Assembly: GCF_000172415.1 (NCBI RefSeq)
Contig: NZ_ABLD01000039.1
Coordinates: forward strand, 1 to 37,916
Length of the DNA: 37,916 nucleotides
Reading direction: 5' to 3'
Source of the DNA: Paraburkholderia graminis C4D1M
GTDB lineage: Bacteria > Pseudomonadota > Gammaproteobacteria > Burkholderiales > Burkholderiaceae
A program made the translations under genes and the position numbers. The notes beneath the pieces are model-generated. The model was given only the letters and a program-made list of their open reading frames with translations. It ran no database searches and was not told where the DNA came from. How positions within the stretch are numbered: position 1 is the first letter of the stretch; every line of letters starts with the position of its first letter. Below are positions 1 through 8,239 of this stretch, one piece after another.

Positions 1-94
1 CTATATCTCCCGGTTGCGTGCGCTGCGTCCCGAATAATATGGCGCGGCGTAAACGACTAGAATATAAGGTTCTGTGCACCCAACTTCCGGATTT

Positions 95-1309
95 ATGCGC
101 TCGCGAATCGCCAAACGTCTCCCCCCCGATGCCGACAAACTTGTCGGTCTTTCGCTCGCGCTTTTCGCGTCGGGCAGCCGCACCGAAGACCGCTTCTGGG
201 AAGCGAAACTCGATGCGCTGCTGGCCAAGATCGTGCGCAACGCCAACCAGACCACGCTCGATGCAGCGCTCGACCACCTGCAGCAGAATCATCCCGATGC
301 CTACGGCGCGCTTGCCGACATGGCCGAAACGCACAGCGAGTCGTTCGTCGTCGAGCATGAAGGCGTGACGTATGAAGCGCTGTTGATCGCCGCGCCGATC
401 CTCGCGTGGACGCGCTACATGATTCCGTCGGGTCCGCTCAAAGCCGACGCAGCCGACGCCCTGCGCGCGCATCTGCAGGCGCACGTGCTCGCGGCCAACA
501 CGCGCGTCGCCATGGCTCCGTTCCTGTATAGCATCGACCAGTTGCCGCGCCATCACGTCGAAACCTGGCGCATTGCACAGCAGCTTGCACAAGCAGCCAT
601 GGCCGGCGGCAATCTCAAACTCAACTTCGGCGAATTGCCGGAAACGTCGCCGATTCTTGCCGACCCGCGCTTCCTCCTGGCGGTGGTCGCGGCCCCGGTC
701 GGCGAGCCGACCTTTCGCTGGCAGGAAGAGGAACACGGCAGCCGGATCGAGCGCGGCCAATGTCTCGAGCAATGGGCAACGCAGGGCGGCGCCAACCTGT
801 CGCTCGTGCTGCCGGGCTGCGAATTCGAGTGTCTGTTGCCGGATGCGTACTACTCCGCATGTCGCGACGCCGACGAACGCGTGCGTCCTCACACCGTCCG
901 GACCGCCGTGCGTTATCTATTCGACACAATTGGCGCAGCGCCGCAAGAACTGCGCGCGGTGGTTGCCGGCTTCGGCGAGCGCCGCATCGACGAATACCGC
1001 GTCGGCTTCACGCGCCGCGGCAGCAACGAGGTGATTTACGGCGTCGTGTGGCCGCTGTACGGCCGCGAAAACGGAGAAGCAGGCATCGATGAAGAGCCGC
1101 AGGAAACTGCGCCGCCGGACGCTCCGCTCGAAGAAATCGTCGCGCTGCTCAAGGAAACCGGCGTGACTGACGTGCGTCGTCACGCAGGCCGGTTCGAGCC
1201 TGAATATTGCGATGACTGCGGCGTGCCGCTCTACGCCGACCCGCTCGGCGAAATCGTTCACGCCGAAATGCCCGAAGACGCCGAGCCCGCGCAGCCGCAC
1301 TTTCACTAG
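95..1309 (+). CDS. DUF2863 family protein
   Basis: This 404-residue protein resembles the DUF2863 family that I know from Burkholderiales; no biochemical role is established. It has no signal peptide or membrane segment, so it is probably cytoplasmic. The C-terminal end carries a CxxC pair (Cys372 and Cys375) followed by an acidic stretch and a HFH end, which could bind a metal. I chose ATG 95 because the family usually begins near the MRSRI sequence. A GTG at 74 has a better Shine-Dalgarno-like AAGG four bases upstream and would add seven residues, so the start is not certain. The gene is followed by a strong terminator and looks like a single-gene unit. The assignment is from recalled family resemblance. 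Confidence 0.75.
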   Translation: MRSRIAKRLPPDADKLVGLSLALFASGSRTEDRFWEAKLDALLAKIVRNANQTTLDAALDHLQQNHPDAYGALADMAETHSESFVVEHEGVTYEALLIAAPILAWTRYMIPSGPLKADAADALRAHLQAHVLAANTRVAMAPFLYSIDQLPRHHVETWRIAQQLAQAAMAGGNLKLNFGELPETSPILADPRFLLAVVAAPVGEPTFRWQEEEHGSRIERGQCLEQWATQGGANLSLVLPGCEFECLLPDAYYSACRDADERVRPHTVRTAVRYLFDTIGAAPQELRAVVAGFGERRIDEYRVGFTRRGSNEVIYGVVWPLYGRENGEAGIDEEPQETAPPDAPLEEIVALLKETGVTDVRRHAGRFEPEYCDDCGVPLYADPLGEIVHAEMPEDAEPAQPHFH

Positions 1310-1341
1310 GCAAGCGCGCCGCCGGCGCGTTGCAGTCCATC

Positions 1342-1369
1342 AAAAGCCTCGCCCTGTGCGGGGCTTTTT
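1342..1369 (+). terminator. Rho-independent terminator after the DUF2863 gene
   Basis: An 11-bp stem (AAAAGCC at 1342-1348 paired with GGCTTTT at 1362-1368, extended inward by four pairs including one T-G) closes a five-base loop and runs into a T-tract. The mirrored A-tract on the left side means that it could also stop transcription from the other strand. Confidence 0.85.
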
Positions 1370-1504
1370 CATATGTCATTCCTCTTATGCCTTTTGGACA
1401 GGCCGTCAAACCGAAGGGAATTTGTCATGATAGAGACGGCGACGCATCGCAACGCCTGGCACAACGCGAGGCGACTGCATCGCGCCAATTCGCCCGACAC
1501 ATCT

Positions 1505-1538
1505 GGAGACATGCATGCGATTCTCGATACTCAACTAA
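1505..1538 (+). other. Natural start of the response regulator, ended by an in-frame TAA at codon 8
   Basis: A GGAG Shine-Dalgarno site (1505-1508) is spaced six bases from ATG 1515. That ATG is in the same frame as the regulator downstream and encodes MRFSILN before TAA at 1536-1538. The frame then continues openly with DAERRDGLKALLRQINR into the regulator. MRFSIL plus an acidic residue is what the first beta strand of a receiver domain should look like, so this is very probably the ancestral start. One C-to-T change (CAA to TAA) would explain the stop. Confidence 0.7.
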
Positions 1539-1571
1539 GACGCGGAACGACGCGACGGCCTCAAAGCGCTG

Positions 1572-2396
1572 TTGCGGCAAATCAACCGGCTTGCGCGCTT
1601 TAACGAAGCACAAGACTGGCGCCAGGCCGAACGCACGCTCAAGCGTCAGTGGCCCGACCTGTTCGTTATCGACTGGCAGGACTGGATGTCGGTCAAGGAC
1701 GTGCGGCATCTGCTTAGCCACTATCCGGACCTGCGCATCGCGGTGCTGACCGACAGGATTTCGCCGAAGGCGGTGAGCGAACTCATGGACGAGGGCGTGC
1801 GCGGCGTGGTGCCGCGCGAAACCGACCCGTGCCTGATCGTGCGCGCCTTTGAAATGGTGCTGCTCGGCGGGCACTATGTGCCGTCCGGCGCGCTGCCGCT
1901 CAAGCCGCCGCTGCCGGCAGACACGGCGATCCGCCCGTTCGACGAAAAAAGCCCGCCGCCGCGCCGCGTCAGGTTGTCGAACGGACTGTCGCCTCGCCAG
2001 CAGCAGATCATGCGCTGCGTCCATATGGGCAGCACCAACAAGATGATTGCGCGCACGCTCGGCATCAGCGAGGGCACCGTCAAGATCCATCTGACGAGCA
2101 TATTCCAGCAACTCGGCGCACCCAATCGCGCGGCGGCGGTCGCGCTTTACAACGGCTGGCTGGCGAACCATTTACAAGTACTGCGCAATAAAGGACAGAG
2201 CCTGCTTCGTCCGGTCATGGGTCAAGCGGGCCTGGTGCCGCTGCGGCGCGCAGCACTGCGGCGCTTCGAATACCCGTTGTCGGCTAACGAGACGGCGGCG
2301 CCCTTGCCGATGGCAGCCGAGCCCGGCACGGCATACGACGACGGCGAGTCCGCCGCCGACCTTCCGCCAGAGCCCGTCACCGAAGGTTCGTCATGA
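1572..2396 (+). CDS. LuxR/NarL-type response regulator transcription factor, 5' end interrupted
   Basis: The open frame encodes a response regulator. It has a receiver-like part with the presumed phospho-acceptor Asp34 (VIDWQDW), Thr60 and Lys66, and a LuxR/GerE helix-turn-helix at about residues 138-195. A Pro/Ala/Glu-rich tail of about 75 residues follows. The start given is a TTG that lies in the frame, but it has no convincing ribosome-binding site. The real start appears to be ATG 1515, which is separated from this frame by a TAA at 1536. Re-initiation at TTG 1572 or CTG 1569 would lose the first beta strand and the acidic-pocket Asp of the receiver, so phosphorylation control would probably fail while the DNA-binding domain survived. 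It could therefore be a recent pseudogene or a weakly expressed phosphorylation-blind regulator. No partner kinase lies nearby. Confidence 0.7.
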   Translation: MRQINRLARFNEAQDWRQAERTLKRQWPDLFVIDWQDWMSVKDVRHLLSHYPDLRIAVLTDRISPKAVSELMDEGVRGVVPRETDPCLIVRAFEMVLLGGHYVPSGALPLKPPLPADTAIRPFDEKSPPPRRVRLSNGLSPRQQQIMRCVHMGSTNKMIARTLGISEGTVKIHLTSIFQQLGAPNRAAAVALYNGWLANHLQVLRNKGQSLLRPVMGQAGLVPLRRAALRRFEYPLSANETAAPLPMAAEPGTAYDDGESAADLPPEPVTEGSS

Positions 2397-2494
2397 GGTG
2401 ACGGACCGCGCGCGAGCGTGATGCGCGATTTCTGCCAGCGCGTGCACCGGCTGGCATGGAATCCGCTCACACCTTTTGTCGTCCAACGAGTAAT

Positions 2495-3178
2495 ATGAGA
2501 CTCATGGGTTTCCTCTACACACCGCTTCCATTCTGGATCGCTGTCGGTGGCTGGATCGCCACTGCGATAGTGGTCGCGCTCGCGCTGTGGAAAAATCCTT
2601 TCAAACGACTTCAGGACGGCACGTTGCAGCACGTGTGGCTGGCGATCATCGTCGCCGTGTCGGTGCTGTGGGCAAGCAACGCGTGGCTCGACGACGGCAC
2701 GGTCATGCATCTGCTCGGCGCGACGCTCGTCGTCACGCTGTTCGACTGGGCCCTCGCACTGCTTGCAATGGCGGTGGTCACCGGCCTCGCGGGTCTCATC
2801 TTCGACGCACCGTGGCAAGGCATCGCGCTGACTTTTCTCGTGTTCGGCGCGGTGCCGGTCGGTATTTCCACGTTGCTTCAGCGGGCCAGTATTGCGTGGC
2901 TGCCACGCAATCTCTTCATGTTTATCTTCGGCCAGGGCTTTCTGTCGCCGGCTATTGCCGTTTCGCTCACGGCGGCCGCGGCGCTCGGCGTTCACGTTGC
3001 GCTCGCCGGCGGTTCCGCGACTGTGATACCGGCGGGCTACGCGCTCAGCGTGCTTCTGCTGGCCACGGGCGAAGCCTGGTTCACGGGAATGTCTACCGCA
3101 TTGATCGCGGTCTACCGCCCTGCATGGGTCACCACTTATGATGTCCGGCGATACCGGCTCGGCGGACCGCGCACTTGA
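2495..3178 (+). CDS. CbiM-like energy-coupling-factor transporter membrane protein
   Basis: This 227-residue protein is very hydrophobic, with about six or seven membrane segments. The C-terminal stretch GEAWFTGMSTALIAVYRPAWV aligns by eye with the end of CbiM/NikM proteins (PF01891), the substrate-capture subunits for Co2+ or Ni2+ in ECF-type ABC transporters. The canonical N-terminal Met-His-Ile metal site is not seen; this protein begins MRLMGFLYTPLPFW. No CbiN, CbiQ or CbiO partner lies in the window. It may use a shared ECF module elsewhere or have another role. ATG 2495 and ATG 2504 are both possible starts; 2495 has a weak CGAG site four bases upstream. Confidence 0.65.
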   Translation: MRLMGFLYTPLPFWIAVGGWIATAIVVALALWKNPFKRLQDGTLQHVWLAIIVAVSVLWASNAWLDDGTVMHLLGATLVVTLFDWALALLAMAVVTGLAGLIFDAPWQGIALTFLVFGAVPVGISTLLQRASIAWLPRNLFMFIFGQGFLSPAIAVSLTAAAALGVHVALAGGSATVIPAGYALSVLLLATGEAWFTGMSTALIAVYRPAWVTTYDVRRYRLGGPRT

Positions 3179-3192
3179 GCGCGACGCAAGGT

Positions 3193-3218
3193 CGTAGGCG
3201 CGGCTCGTAGGCACGGCT
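3193..3218. repeat. Short imperfect tandem repeat in an intergenic region
   Basis: Two adjacent 13-bp units, CGTAGGCGCGGCT and CGTAGGCACGGCT, differ at one base. They lie just after the CbiM-like gene in the 200-bp gap before the secreted protein. I see no clear function. Confidence 0.6.
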
Positions 3219-3379
3219 CGCGTGCGAGTGAGCTTGCCGCGCCGTTGCGAGCAAACGCGCGCCTCGCATAACAAAGCCCCGCAAAATAGCGGTCGAAAAA
3301 TAGTTGCGGCACGATTGAACTCAACCATGCCGCCAGGCATCTTACGTGCCTCACGTCTTATTAGCGTCTAACGAACTTG

Positions 3380-4009
3380 ATGGATTGCACCAACGCACCG
3401 CGCCGATTGCTGCGGCTGGTCGGCCGGTTGGCAAGTTTCGCAGCGAGCCTCTCGCTCGCTTGCACCGCGCCCGCATTCGCCGACCAACTCGAACAGCACA
3501 ACGACCTCGTCAACAGATTTGTCAATGAAATGCGTGCCGACCCGCTCGTCGCGGATTGCGCAGCGCATGGCAATTTTGTCGCGAGCACGTCGACCGCCTT
3601 TGATCACGTCGAGTTTCCTCCCAGTTCGTTCGACAGCGCACACGCGTCGATCACGCCGTGGAACGATTCGTTCGACGAGGGCAAGCAGCGTGTCAAGGTC
3701 GACAACATCGTCACCGTGGAAGGACTCGGCATCCGTCAGAACGGCGCAAGCGACGCAGCGGATCTGAAGTTCCGTTGCGGCTACGTCGGCTCGCAGATGC
3801 TCGCGTTTAGCTGGAACGACCCGGTGCCGCCTACGCGCGCACGTAGCGTGGAGCAGCCGCAGTCGCGCGCGACGTCGGGCAAGCATCGCGGGAGCAAAGG
3901 CAAGCAGGCGGCAAGTGGCAAGAGTGCAAAGAAGAGCACGGCCAAATCGTCGAAGAGCACGTCGAGTAAATCGTCGAGCAAGAAAGCGCCGGTGAAGAAG
4001 AAACACTAG
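3380..4009 (+). CDS. Secreted protein with Lys/Ser-rich C-terminal tail, possibly BspC-like
   Basis: The 209-residue product begins with a signal peptide: a basic start, a hydrophobic stretch at residues 17-30, and a likely cleavage after Ala34 in APAFA. The mature core has two cysteines (in VADCAAHG and KFRCGYVG) that could form a disulfide in the periplasm. Residues 168-209 are almost only Lys, Ser, Ala and Thr, like the tail of histone H1. Such a tail should bind anionic polymers such as LPS, DNA or wall teichoic-like material; that is inference. I have a weak memory of similar Burkholderia proteins being called BspC-domain proteins, but I cannot confirm it. ATG 3380 is preferred over the adjacent TTG 3377; the ribosome-binding site is weak. 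Confidence 0.7.
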   Translation: MDCTNAPRRLLRLVGRLASFAASLSLACTAPAFADQLEQHNDLVNRFVNEMRADPLVADCAAHGNFVASTSTAFDHVEFPPSSFDSAHASITPWNDSFDEGKQRVKVDNIVTVEGLGIRQNGASDAADLKFRCGYVGSQMLAFSWNDPVPPTRARSVEQPQSRATSGKHRGSKGKQAASGKSAKKSTAKSSKSTSSKSSSKKAPVKKKH

Positions 4010-4154
4010 GACGGAGAAAGATCTGACAGCGCGCGTCCGATGCCGGCGATACGACGCGTATGACGGTAGCTGCGAATTCAGCATGGCGACCAACGCTTCG
4101 CAAGCGTCCGCGCGAATCCAAACTCAGCACCCTACTGCTCCCCTGACCCGCCAA

Positions 4155-4186
4155 TAAAAAAGGCACACACGCAATCCGTGTGTGCC
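4155..4186 (-). terminator. Rho-independent terminator of the peptidase transcript
   Basis: A perfect 10-bp stem (GGCACACACG at 4162-4171, CGTGTGTGCC at 4177-4186) has a five-base loop. On the minus strand it is followed by a run of seven T residues. It lies about 30 bp past the stop codon of the carboxypeptidase gene. Confidence 0.9.
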
Positions 4187-4217
4187 CTTCCCTTCTATTG
4201 CAATCGCGCGCAGCAGA

Positions 4218-5381
4218 TCAGCCAAACGTCTCCAGATGCCGCAAGATCGCTTGCAGCATCGACGCCCCGAGTGACGCGCTGCGCTCGCCGTTCCAGCCCA
4301 CGCGTTCGTCGGGCAAGTTGGCGTTGTCCTTAAAGGGCATCTCGAGCGTCAGCGACAGGCAACCGAATTCATTGCCGATATATTTCGAAGCGAGCTTGAG
4401 CGCATCTTCGCGATACTTGCTCGCAGCATAGCCGTACTTGTCCTGAAAATCAGGACTTGCCTGCTTGAAGGCTTCGATAAACGCTTTCTGTTCCTCGCGT
4501 TGCCGCTCGGTGAATCCGGGCAGCATCTCGGAACCGGCCACGAAAACATACGGCAGCGCCTCATCGCCGTGAATGTCGAAGAACAGATCGCAGCCGGTTG
4601 CGTGAATCGCGTCGCGTACGACGAGCACCTCGGGACTGCGCGCGGCATCCGGCTCCATCCACTCGCGATTCAGATTCGCGCCCGCCGCGTTGGTGCGCAG
4701 ATTGCCGCGCACGCTGCCGTCCGGATTCATGTTCGGCACGATGTGGAACACCGCGTGATCGTAGAGCTTGCGCGCAACCGGATCGCCCGCCCAATCGCCC
4801 CAGCCGACGAGCCGCTTCACGAGTCCTTCGATAAACCATTCGGCCATCGTCTCGCCCGGATGCTGACGCGCGATCAGCCAGATCTTTTTCTTCGGCATCT
4901 TCAGCATATCGCCGCTTTGCGGTGTGCCGAGCGTGAGCAGGGAAACCGGCCGGCCTTCGACGGTCGTGCCCAGTTCGGTCAGCGTGGCCTGCGGCATCTG
5001 TTGAACTGCGCCCAAAAATTCGGCGTGGCGCTCCTCGCTGTACGGCTCGAAGTACGCGTAGTAAATGCGGTCGAACTCCGGCGTGTGGTCGATGGTGAGC
5101 ACCCGGCCGTCATACGATGTCGGCACGCGAAACCAGTTCACGCGATCGTAACTGGCCACGGCCTGGTAGTCGCGCCAGCCTTCCGCGAACGCGCACGCCG
5201 CCGCATTTTCGAAAGTCATCACGCAGCGCTCGCCGGCCGCGCCCGAGAGCCGGAAGTAGAACCACTGCGCGAACTCCGCGTGGCTGTCCGGCCGAACGCG
5301 CAAGCGGATATTGCCCGCGGTCGCGCAGGACAGCACCTCGATCGCGCCTGCGTCGAAGTTGCTCGTAATCGATAAACTCAT
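4218..5381 (-). CDS. M14 family zinc carboxypeptidase (cytosolic carboxypeptidase-like)
   Basis: This 387-residue protein has the full M14 metallocarboxypeptidase signature. Zinc ligands are His174 and Glu177 in HPGE, and His271 in DIHGDE. NPDG at 219-222 and NLNREW at 236-241 give the substrate-binding Asn/Arg, and Glu347 in LTLEMPF is the expected catalytic glutamate. An N-terminal beta-sandwich-like region of about 120 residues precedes the catalytic domain, as in the cytosolic carboxypeptidase (CCP/Nna1) subfamily. It has no signal peptide, so it should act in the cytoplasm, removing C-terminal residues from peptides. The natural substrate in bacteria is unclear. The start is ATG 5381 with an AGGGAA site upstream. 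It lies 50 bp downstream of yaaA and may share its transcript. Confidence 0.9.
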   Translation of the reverse strand: MSLSITSNFDAGAIEVLSCATAGNIRLRVRPDSHAEFAQWFYFRLSGAAGERCVMTFENAAACAFAEGWRDYQAVASYDRVNWFRVPTSYDGRVLTIDHTPEFDRIYYAYFEPYSEERHAEFLGAVQQMPQATLTELGTTVEGRPVSLLTLGTPQSGDMLKMPKKKIWLIARQHPGETMAEWFIEGLVKRLVGWGDWAGDPVARKLYDHAVFHIVPNMNPDGSVRGNLRTNAAGANLNREWMEPDAARSPEVLVVRDAIHATGCDLFFDIHGDEALPYVFVAGSEMLPGFTERQREEQKAFIEAFKQASPDFQDKYGYAASKYREDALKLASKYIGNEFGCLSLTLEMPFKDNANLPDERVGWNGERSASLGASMLQAILRHLETFG

Positions 5382-5431
5382 GATGTGGTTCCCTGCATGA
5401 TTGTGCGGCGCTCCGTCGGGCGGCGCTCCGC

Positions 5432-6214
5432 CTAGTCAGCGACGCGGCGGCGAAATACGTAAGTGGAATCGTTCGACGCTTTAGCGTCGAATGCATAGCC
5501 TTCGGAGTCGAACGCCTTCAGTTGTTCCGGCTTGTCGACGCGGTTCTCGACCGCATAGCGCGCCATCAACCCGCGCGCGCGCTTCGCATGAAAACTGATG
5601 ATCTTGTAGCGGCCGCCCTTCCAGTCTTCGAACACCGGCGTAATGACCGGCGCGTCCAGCAGCTTCGGCTTGACCGACCTGAAATATTCGCCCGACGCGC
5701 AATTCACGAGAACCCGCGAACCCGCGGCGCGCTTCTTCAACTGCGCGTTCAGCGCCTGCGTGATGCGCTCGCCCCAGAACGCGTAGAGATCCTTGCCGCG
5801 CGGATTGGCGAGGCGCGTGCCCATTTCCAGACGGTACGGCTGCAGCAGATCGAGCGGACGCAGCAGGCCATACAGTCCCGACAGCACGCGCACATGGTTC
5901 TGCGCAAAGTCCAGATCCGCCGACGACAAGGTCTTCGCATTGAAGCCCTCGTACACGTCGCCGTTGAACGCGAGCACGGCCTGCTTCGCGTTGTCCGTGC
6001 CGAAGCGCGGCGACCACTGCGCGTAGCGCTCGTGATTGAGGTGCGCGAGCTGGTCGGAAATGCTCATCAGCGAGGCGATCTGTTGCGGCGACAAACGGCG
6101 TAGACCGCTGATCAATTCCGCGGCATCGTCGATGAAATCGGGGATCGTGTGCTTCTTGACGTGAGGCGGGGTGTCGTAGTCGAGCGATTTCGCCGGCGAC
6201 AGAACGATTATCAT
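5432..6214 (-). CDS. yaaA: Peroxide stress protein YaaA
   Basis: The 260-residue product matches the YaaA/DUF328 family across its whole length, from MIIVLSPAKSLDY through the central SGLYGLLRPLDLLQPYRLEM block to the C-terminal FHAKRARGLMARY. In E. coli, YaaA limits free intracellular iron during hydrogen peroxide stress and is under OxyR control; it acts in the cytoplasm. A later structural view places the family among DNA-binding folds. The gene is divergent from the PIN-domain gene, with a 57-bp gap that holds a 17-bp palindrome close to the start codon. Confidence 0.95.
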   Translation of the reverse strand: MIIVLSPAKSLDYDTPPHVKKHTIPDFIDDAAELISGLRRLSPQQIASLMSISDQLAHLNHERYAQWSPRFGTDNAKQAVLAFNGDVYEGFNAKTLSSADLDFAQNHVRVLSGLYGLLRPLDLLQPYRLEMGTRLANPRGKDLYAFWGERITQALNAQLKKRAAGSRVLVNCASGEYFRSVKPKLLDAPVITPVFEDWKGGRYKIISFHAKRARGLMARYAVENRVDKPEQLKAFDSEGYAFDAKASNDSTYVFRRRVAD

Positions 6215-6223
6215 AGAGGCTTG

Positions 6224-6240
6224 CAGGCACGCCGTGCCTG
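6224..6240. promoter_or_regulatory. Operator-like palindrome between yaaA and the PIN gene
   Basis: CAGGCACG (6224-6231), one central base, and CGTGCCTG (6233-6240) make a perfect 8-bp inverted repeat. It lies ten bases upstream of the yaaA start and 31 bases upstream of the PIN gene start, so one regulator could control both. No T-tract follows it, so a terminator is unlikely. Confidence 0.4.
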
Positions 6241-6271
6241 GCGGTCAAAGACGAAAGCCAGATTGTAACGA

Positions 6272-6799
6272 ATGCCCGGTTCCCATGCCTCACGCGGCGC
6301 TTTGCGCGTCGTTCTCGATTCCAATGTCTGGATCGACATTCTCGTGTTCGACGATCCGCACACGCGGCCGATTCGCGCCGCGCTCGAAAGCGGCGCGCTC
6401 GCCGCGCTGATCGACGCCCGTTGCCTCGCCGAACTGACTTACGTGCTCGACTATCCGCAATTCGTCGAACGCAACGTGGACAAGTCCGCGGCGCTGGCCG
6501 TCGTCGCGCGGCTCGCGCAGCTTGTCGAGCTCGCCGCGCAGCCGGAAGACGCGCGGCCGCTGCCGAAATGCAAGGACCGCGACGATCAGAAATTCCTCGA
6601 ACTCGCGCACGCAGCGCAAGCGCACTGGCTGATTTCGAAAGACCGCGCCGTGCTGAAACTGGCGAAGCGGATCGCGCGAGATTTCGGGTTTCAGATCGCA
6701 CAGCCGGCGCCGTTCGCGGCTTCGCTAAGTGAAGCGCCTGGCGGTTCGGCAAGCGCTTCCACGAACGCGGCGACCCCAGCCGTGGAAACCCCGGTATAA
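6272..6799 (+). CDS. PIN-domain protein, putative toxin component (COG1569 type)
   Basis: This 175-residue protein has a PIN-domain RNase fold. The acidic active-site residues are visible: Asp16 in VVLDSNVWID, Glu54 in CLAELTYVLD, Asp102/Asp104/Asp105 in KDRDDQKFLELA, and Asp124 in ISKDRA. It fits the family annotated as putative toxin-antitoxin toxin component, PIN family. No antitoxin gene is adjacent on either side; the next gene is an aminotransferase and the divergent one is yaaA. It may therefore be an RNA-processing enzyme or an orphan toxin. The last 25 residues are Ala/Ser/Pro-rich and look disordered. ATG 6272 is the first start in the frame. Confidence 0.8.
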   Translation: MPGSHASRGALRVVLDSNVWIDILVFDDPHTRPIRAALESGALAALIDARCLAELTYVLDYPQFVERNVDKSAALAVVARLAQLVELAAQPEDARPLPKCKDRDDQKFLELAHAAQAHWLISKDRAVLKLAKRIARDFGFQIAQPAPFAASLSEAPGGSASASTNAATPAVETPV

Positions 6800-6921
6800 C
6801 CCTGGCCTCGCGGCCGTCGGCACACAGCAGCCGCGCACGCCGCGCCGCGATTCCCTACAATCAGGCTTCGCCGGTTTCAAACGATGCCTTCGCCCACTCA
6901 CCCGTTTCGCCGAACAGCGCC

Positions 6922-8094
6922 ATGAATGCACCGCACGACACGCCCATGAGTCCCTCGTTTCCCTCGCGCCTGCCGAACGTCGGCACCACGATCTTTACCG
7001 TGATGAGCGCGCTCGCCGCCGAGAAAGGCGCGGTGAACCTCGGCCAGGGCTTTCCCGACTTCGGCTGCGATCCGCGCATCGTGGATGCGGTCGCGAACGC
7101 GATGCGCGACGGCCACAACCAGTATCCGCCGATGGCAGGCGCCGCGCCGCTGCGCGCAGCCATCTCCGAGAAGATCGCCAACCTGTACGGACGCCGCTAC
7201 GACGCGACGACGGAAATCACCGTCACCGCCGGCGCCACGCAGGCGCTGTTGACCGCGATCTTATGCACGGTCCATCCTGGCGACGAAGTCATCGTGATCG
7301 AGCCGACCTATGACAGCTATCTTCCGTCGATCGAACTGGCCGGCGGCAAGCCGGTATTCGTCACGCTGGACGCGCCGGACTACGCGATTCCCTTCAACAA
7401 GCTCGCCGCCGCCATCACGCCGAAAACGCGGCTCCTGCTGATCAACACGCCGCACAATCCGACCGGCACGGTCTGGCGCGCCGACGACATGCGCAAGCTG
7501 CAAGACATCGTGCGCGGCACCAACGTGCTGATTCTGTCCGATGAAGTGTACGAGCACATGGTCTACGACGGCGCGCCGCACGAAAGCGTCGCCCGTTATC
7601 CGGAACTGGCGCAGCGCAGCTTCGTCGTGTCGAGCTTCGGCAAGACCTATCACGTAACGGGCTGGAAAGTCGGCTACGTGGCGGCGCCCGCAGCGCTGAC
7701 AGCGGAATTCCGCAAAGTGCACCAGTTCAACGTGTTCACCGTGAACACGCCGATGCAGATCGGTCTGGCCGACTATATGAAAGACCCGGCGCCCTACCTG
7801 GAGCTCCCGGCGTTCTATCAGAAGAAGCGCGATTTTTTCCGCGCCGGTCTCGCGAATTCCCGCTTCAAGCTGCTGCCTTGCACGGGCACGTACTTCCAGT
7901 GCGTCGATTACTCGGCCATCAGCGATCTGCCCGAAGCCGAATTCGCGCAGTGGCTGACCGGCGAGATCGGCGTCGCGGCGATTCCGGTTTCCGCGTTCTA
8001 TCACGAGGCGCATGAGTCCGGCGTCGTGCGCTTCTGTTTTGCAAAGCAGGAAAGCACGCTCGCCACGGCGCTCGAGCGGCTGGCGCGGCTCTAG
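6922..8094 (+). CDS. PLP-dependent aminotransferase, class I/II (methionine aminotransferase YbdL-like)
   Basis: The 390-residue protein is a fold-type I aminotransferase. Lys241 in SSFGKTYHVTGWKVGY should form the Schiff base with PLP. NTPHNPTG at 175-182 supplies Asn179, Asp207 and Tyr210 contact the cofactor, and Arg370 should hold the substrate carboxylate. The NLGQGFPDF start and NQYPPMAGAAPLR block are close to E. coli YbdL, which prefers methionine, and to kynurenine/glutamine transaminase-type enzymes. Substrate choice here is inferred. The gene stands alone between the PIN gene and a convergent GST. ATG 6922 begins a loosely conserved N-terminal tail; an ATG at 6946 is also possible. 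Confidence 0.9.
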   Translation: MNAPHDTPMSPSFPSRLPNVGTTIFTVMSALAAEKGAVNLGQGFPDFGCDPRIVDAVANAMRDGHNQYPPMAGAAPLRAAISEKIANLYGRRYDATTEITVTAGATQALLTAILCTVHPGDEVIVIEPTYDSYLPSIELAGGKPVFVTLDAPDYAIPFNKLAAAITPKTRLLLINTPHNPTGTVWRADDMRKLQDIVRGTNVLILSDEVYEHMVYDGAPHESVARYPELAQRSFVVSSFGKTYHVTGWKVGYVAAPAALTAEFRKVHQFNVFTVNTPMQIGLADYMKDPAPYLELPAFYQKKRDFFRAGLANSRFKLLPCTGTYFQCVDYSAISDLPEAEFAQWLTGEIGVAAIPVSAFYHEAHESGVVRFCFAKQESTLATALERLARL

Positions 8095-8239
8095 CATGTC
8101 GCGTGCGATGCTGCGAACGAACCCACGTTCCTCGCCATCGCGCGTAGCGGCTAATGCGTGTGGTGCGCGGCGCGGCTCGCTTCATGTCGCGCGTTGCATT
8201 GTGCGTGACGTCGTTCCTTGCATTGCGCGCCGCGTTGCA

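Noticed and set aside
3193..3218. Start of a CRISPR or larger repeat array
   Set aside because: There are only two adjacent units without spacers and no cas genes.
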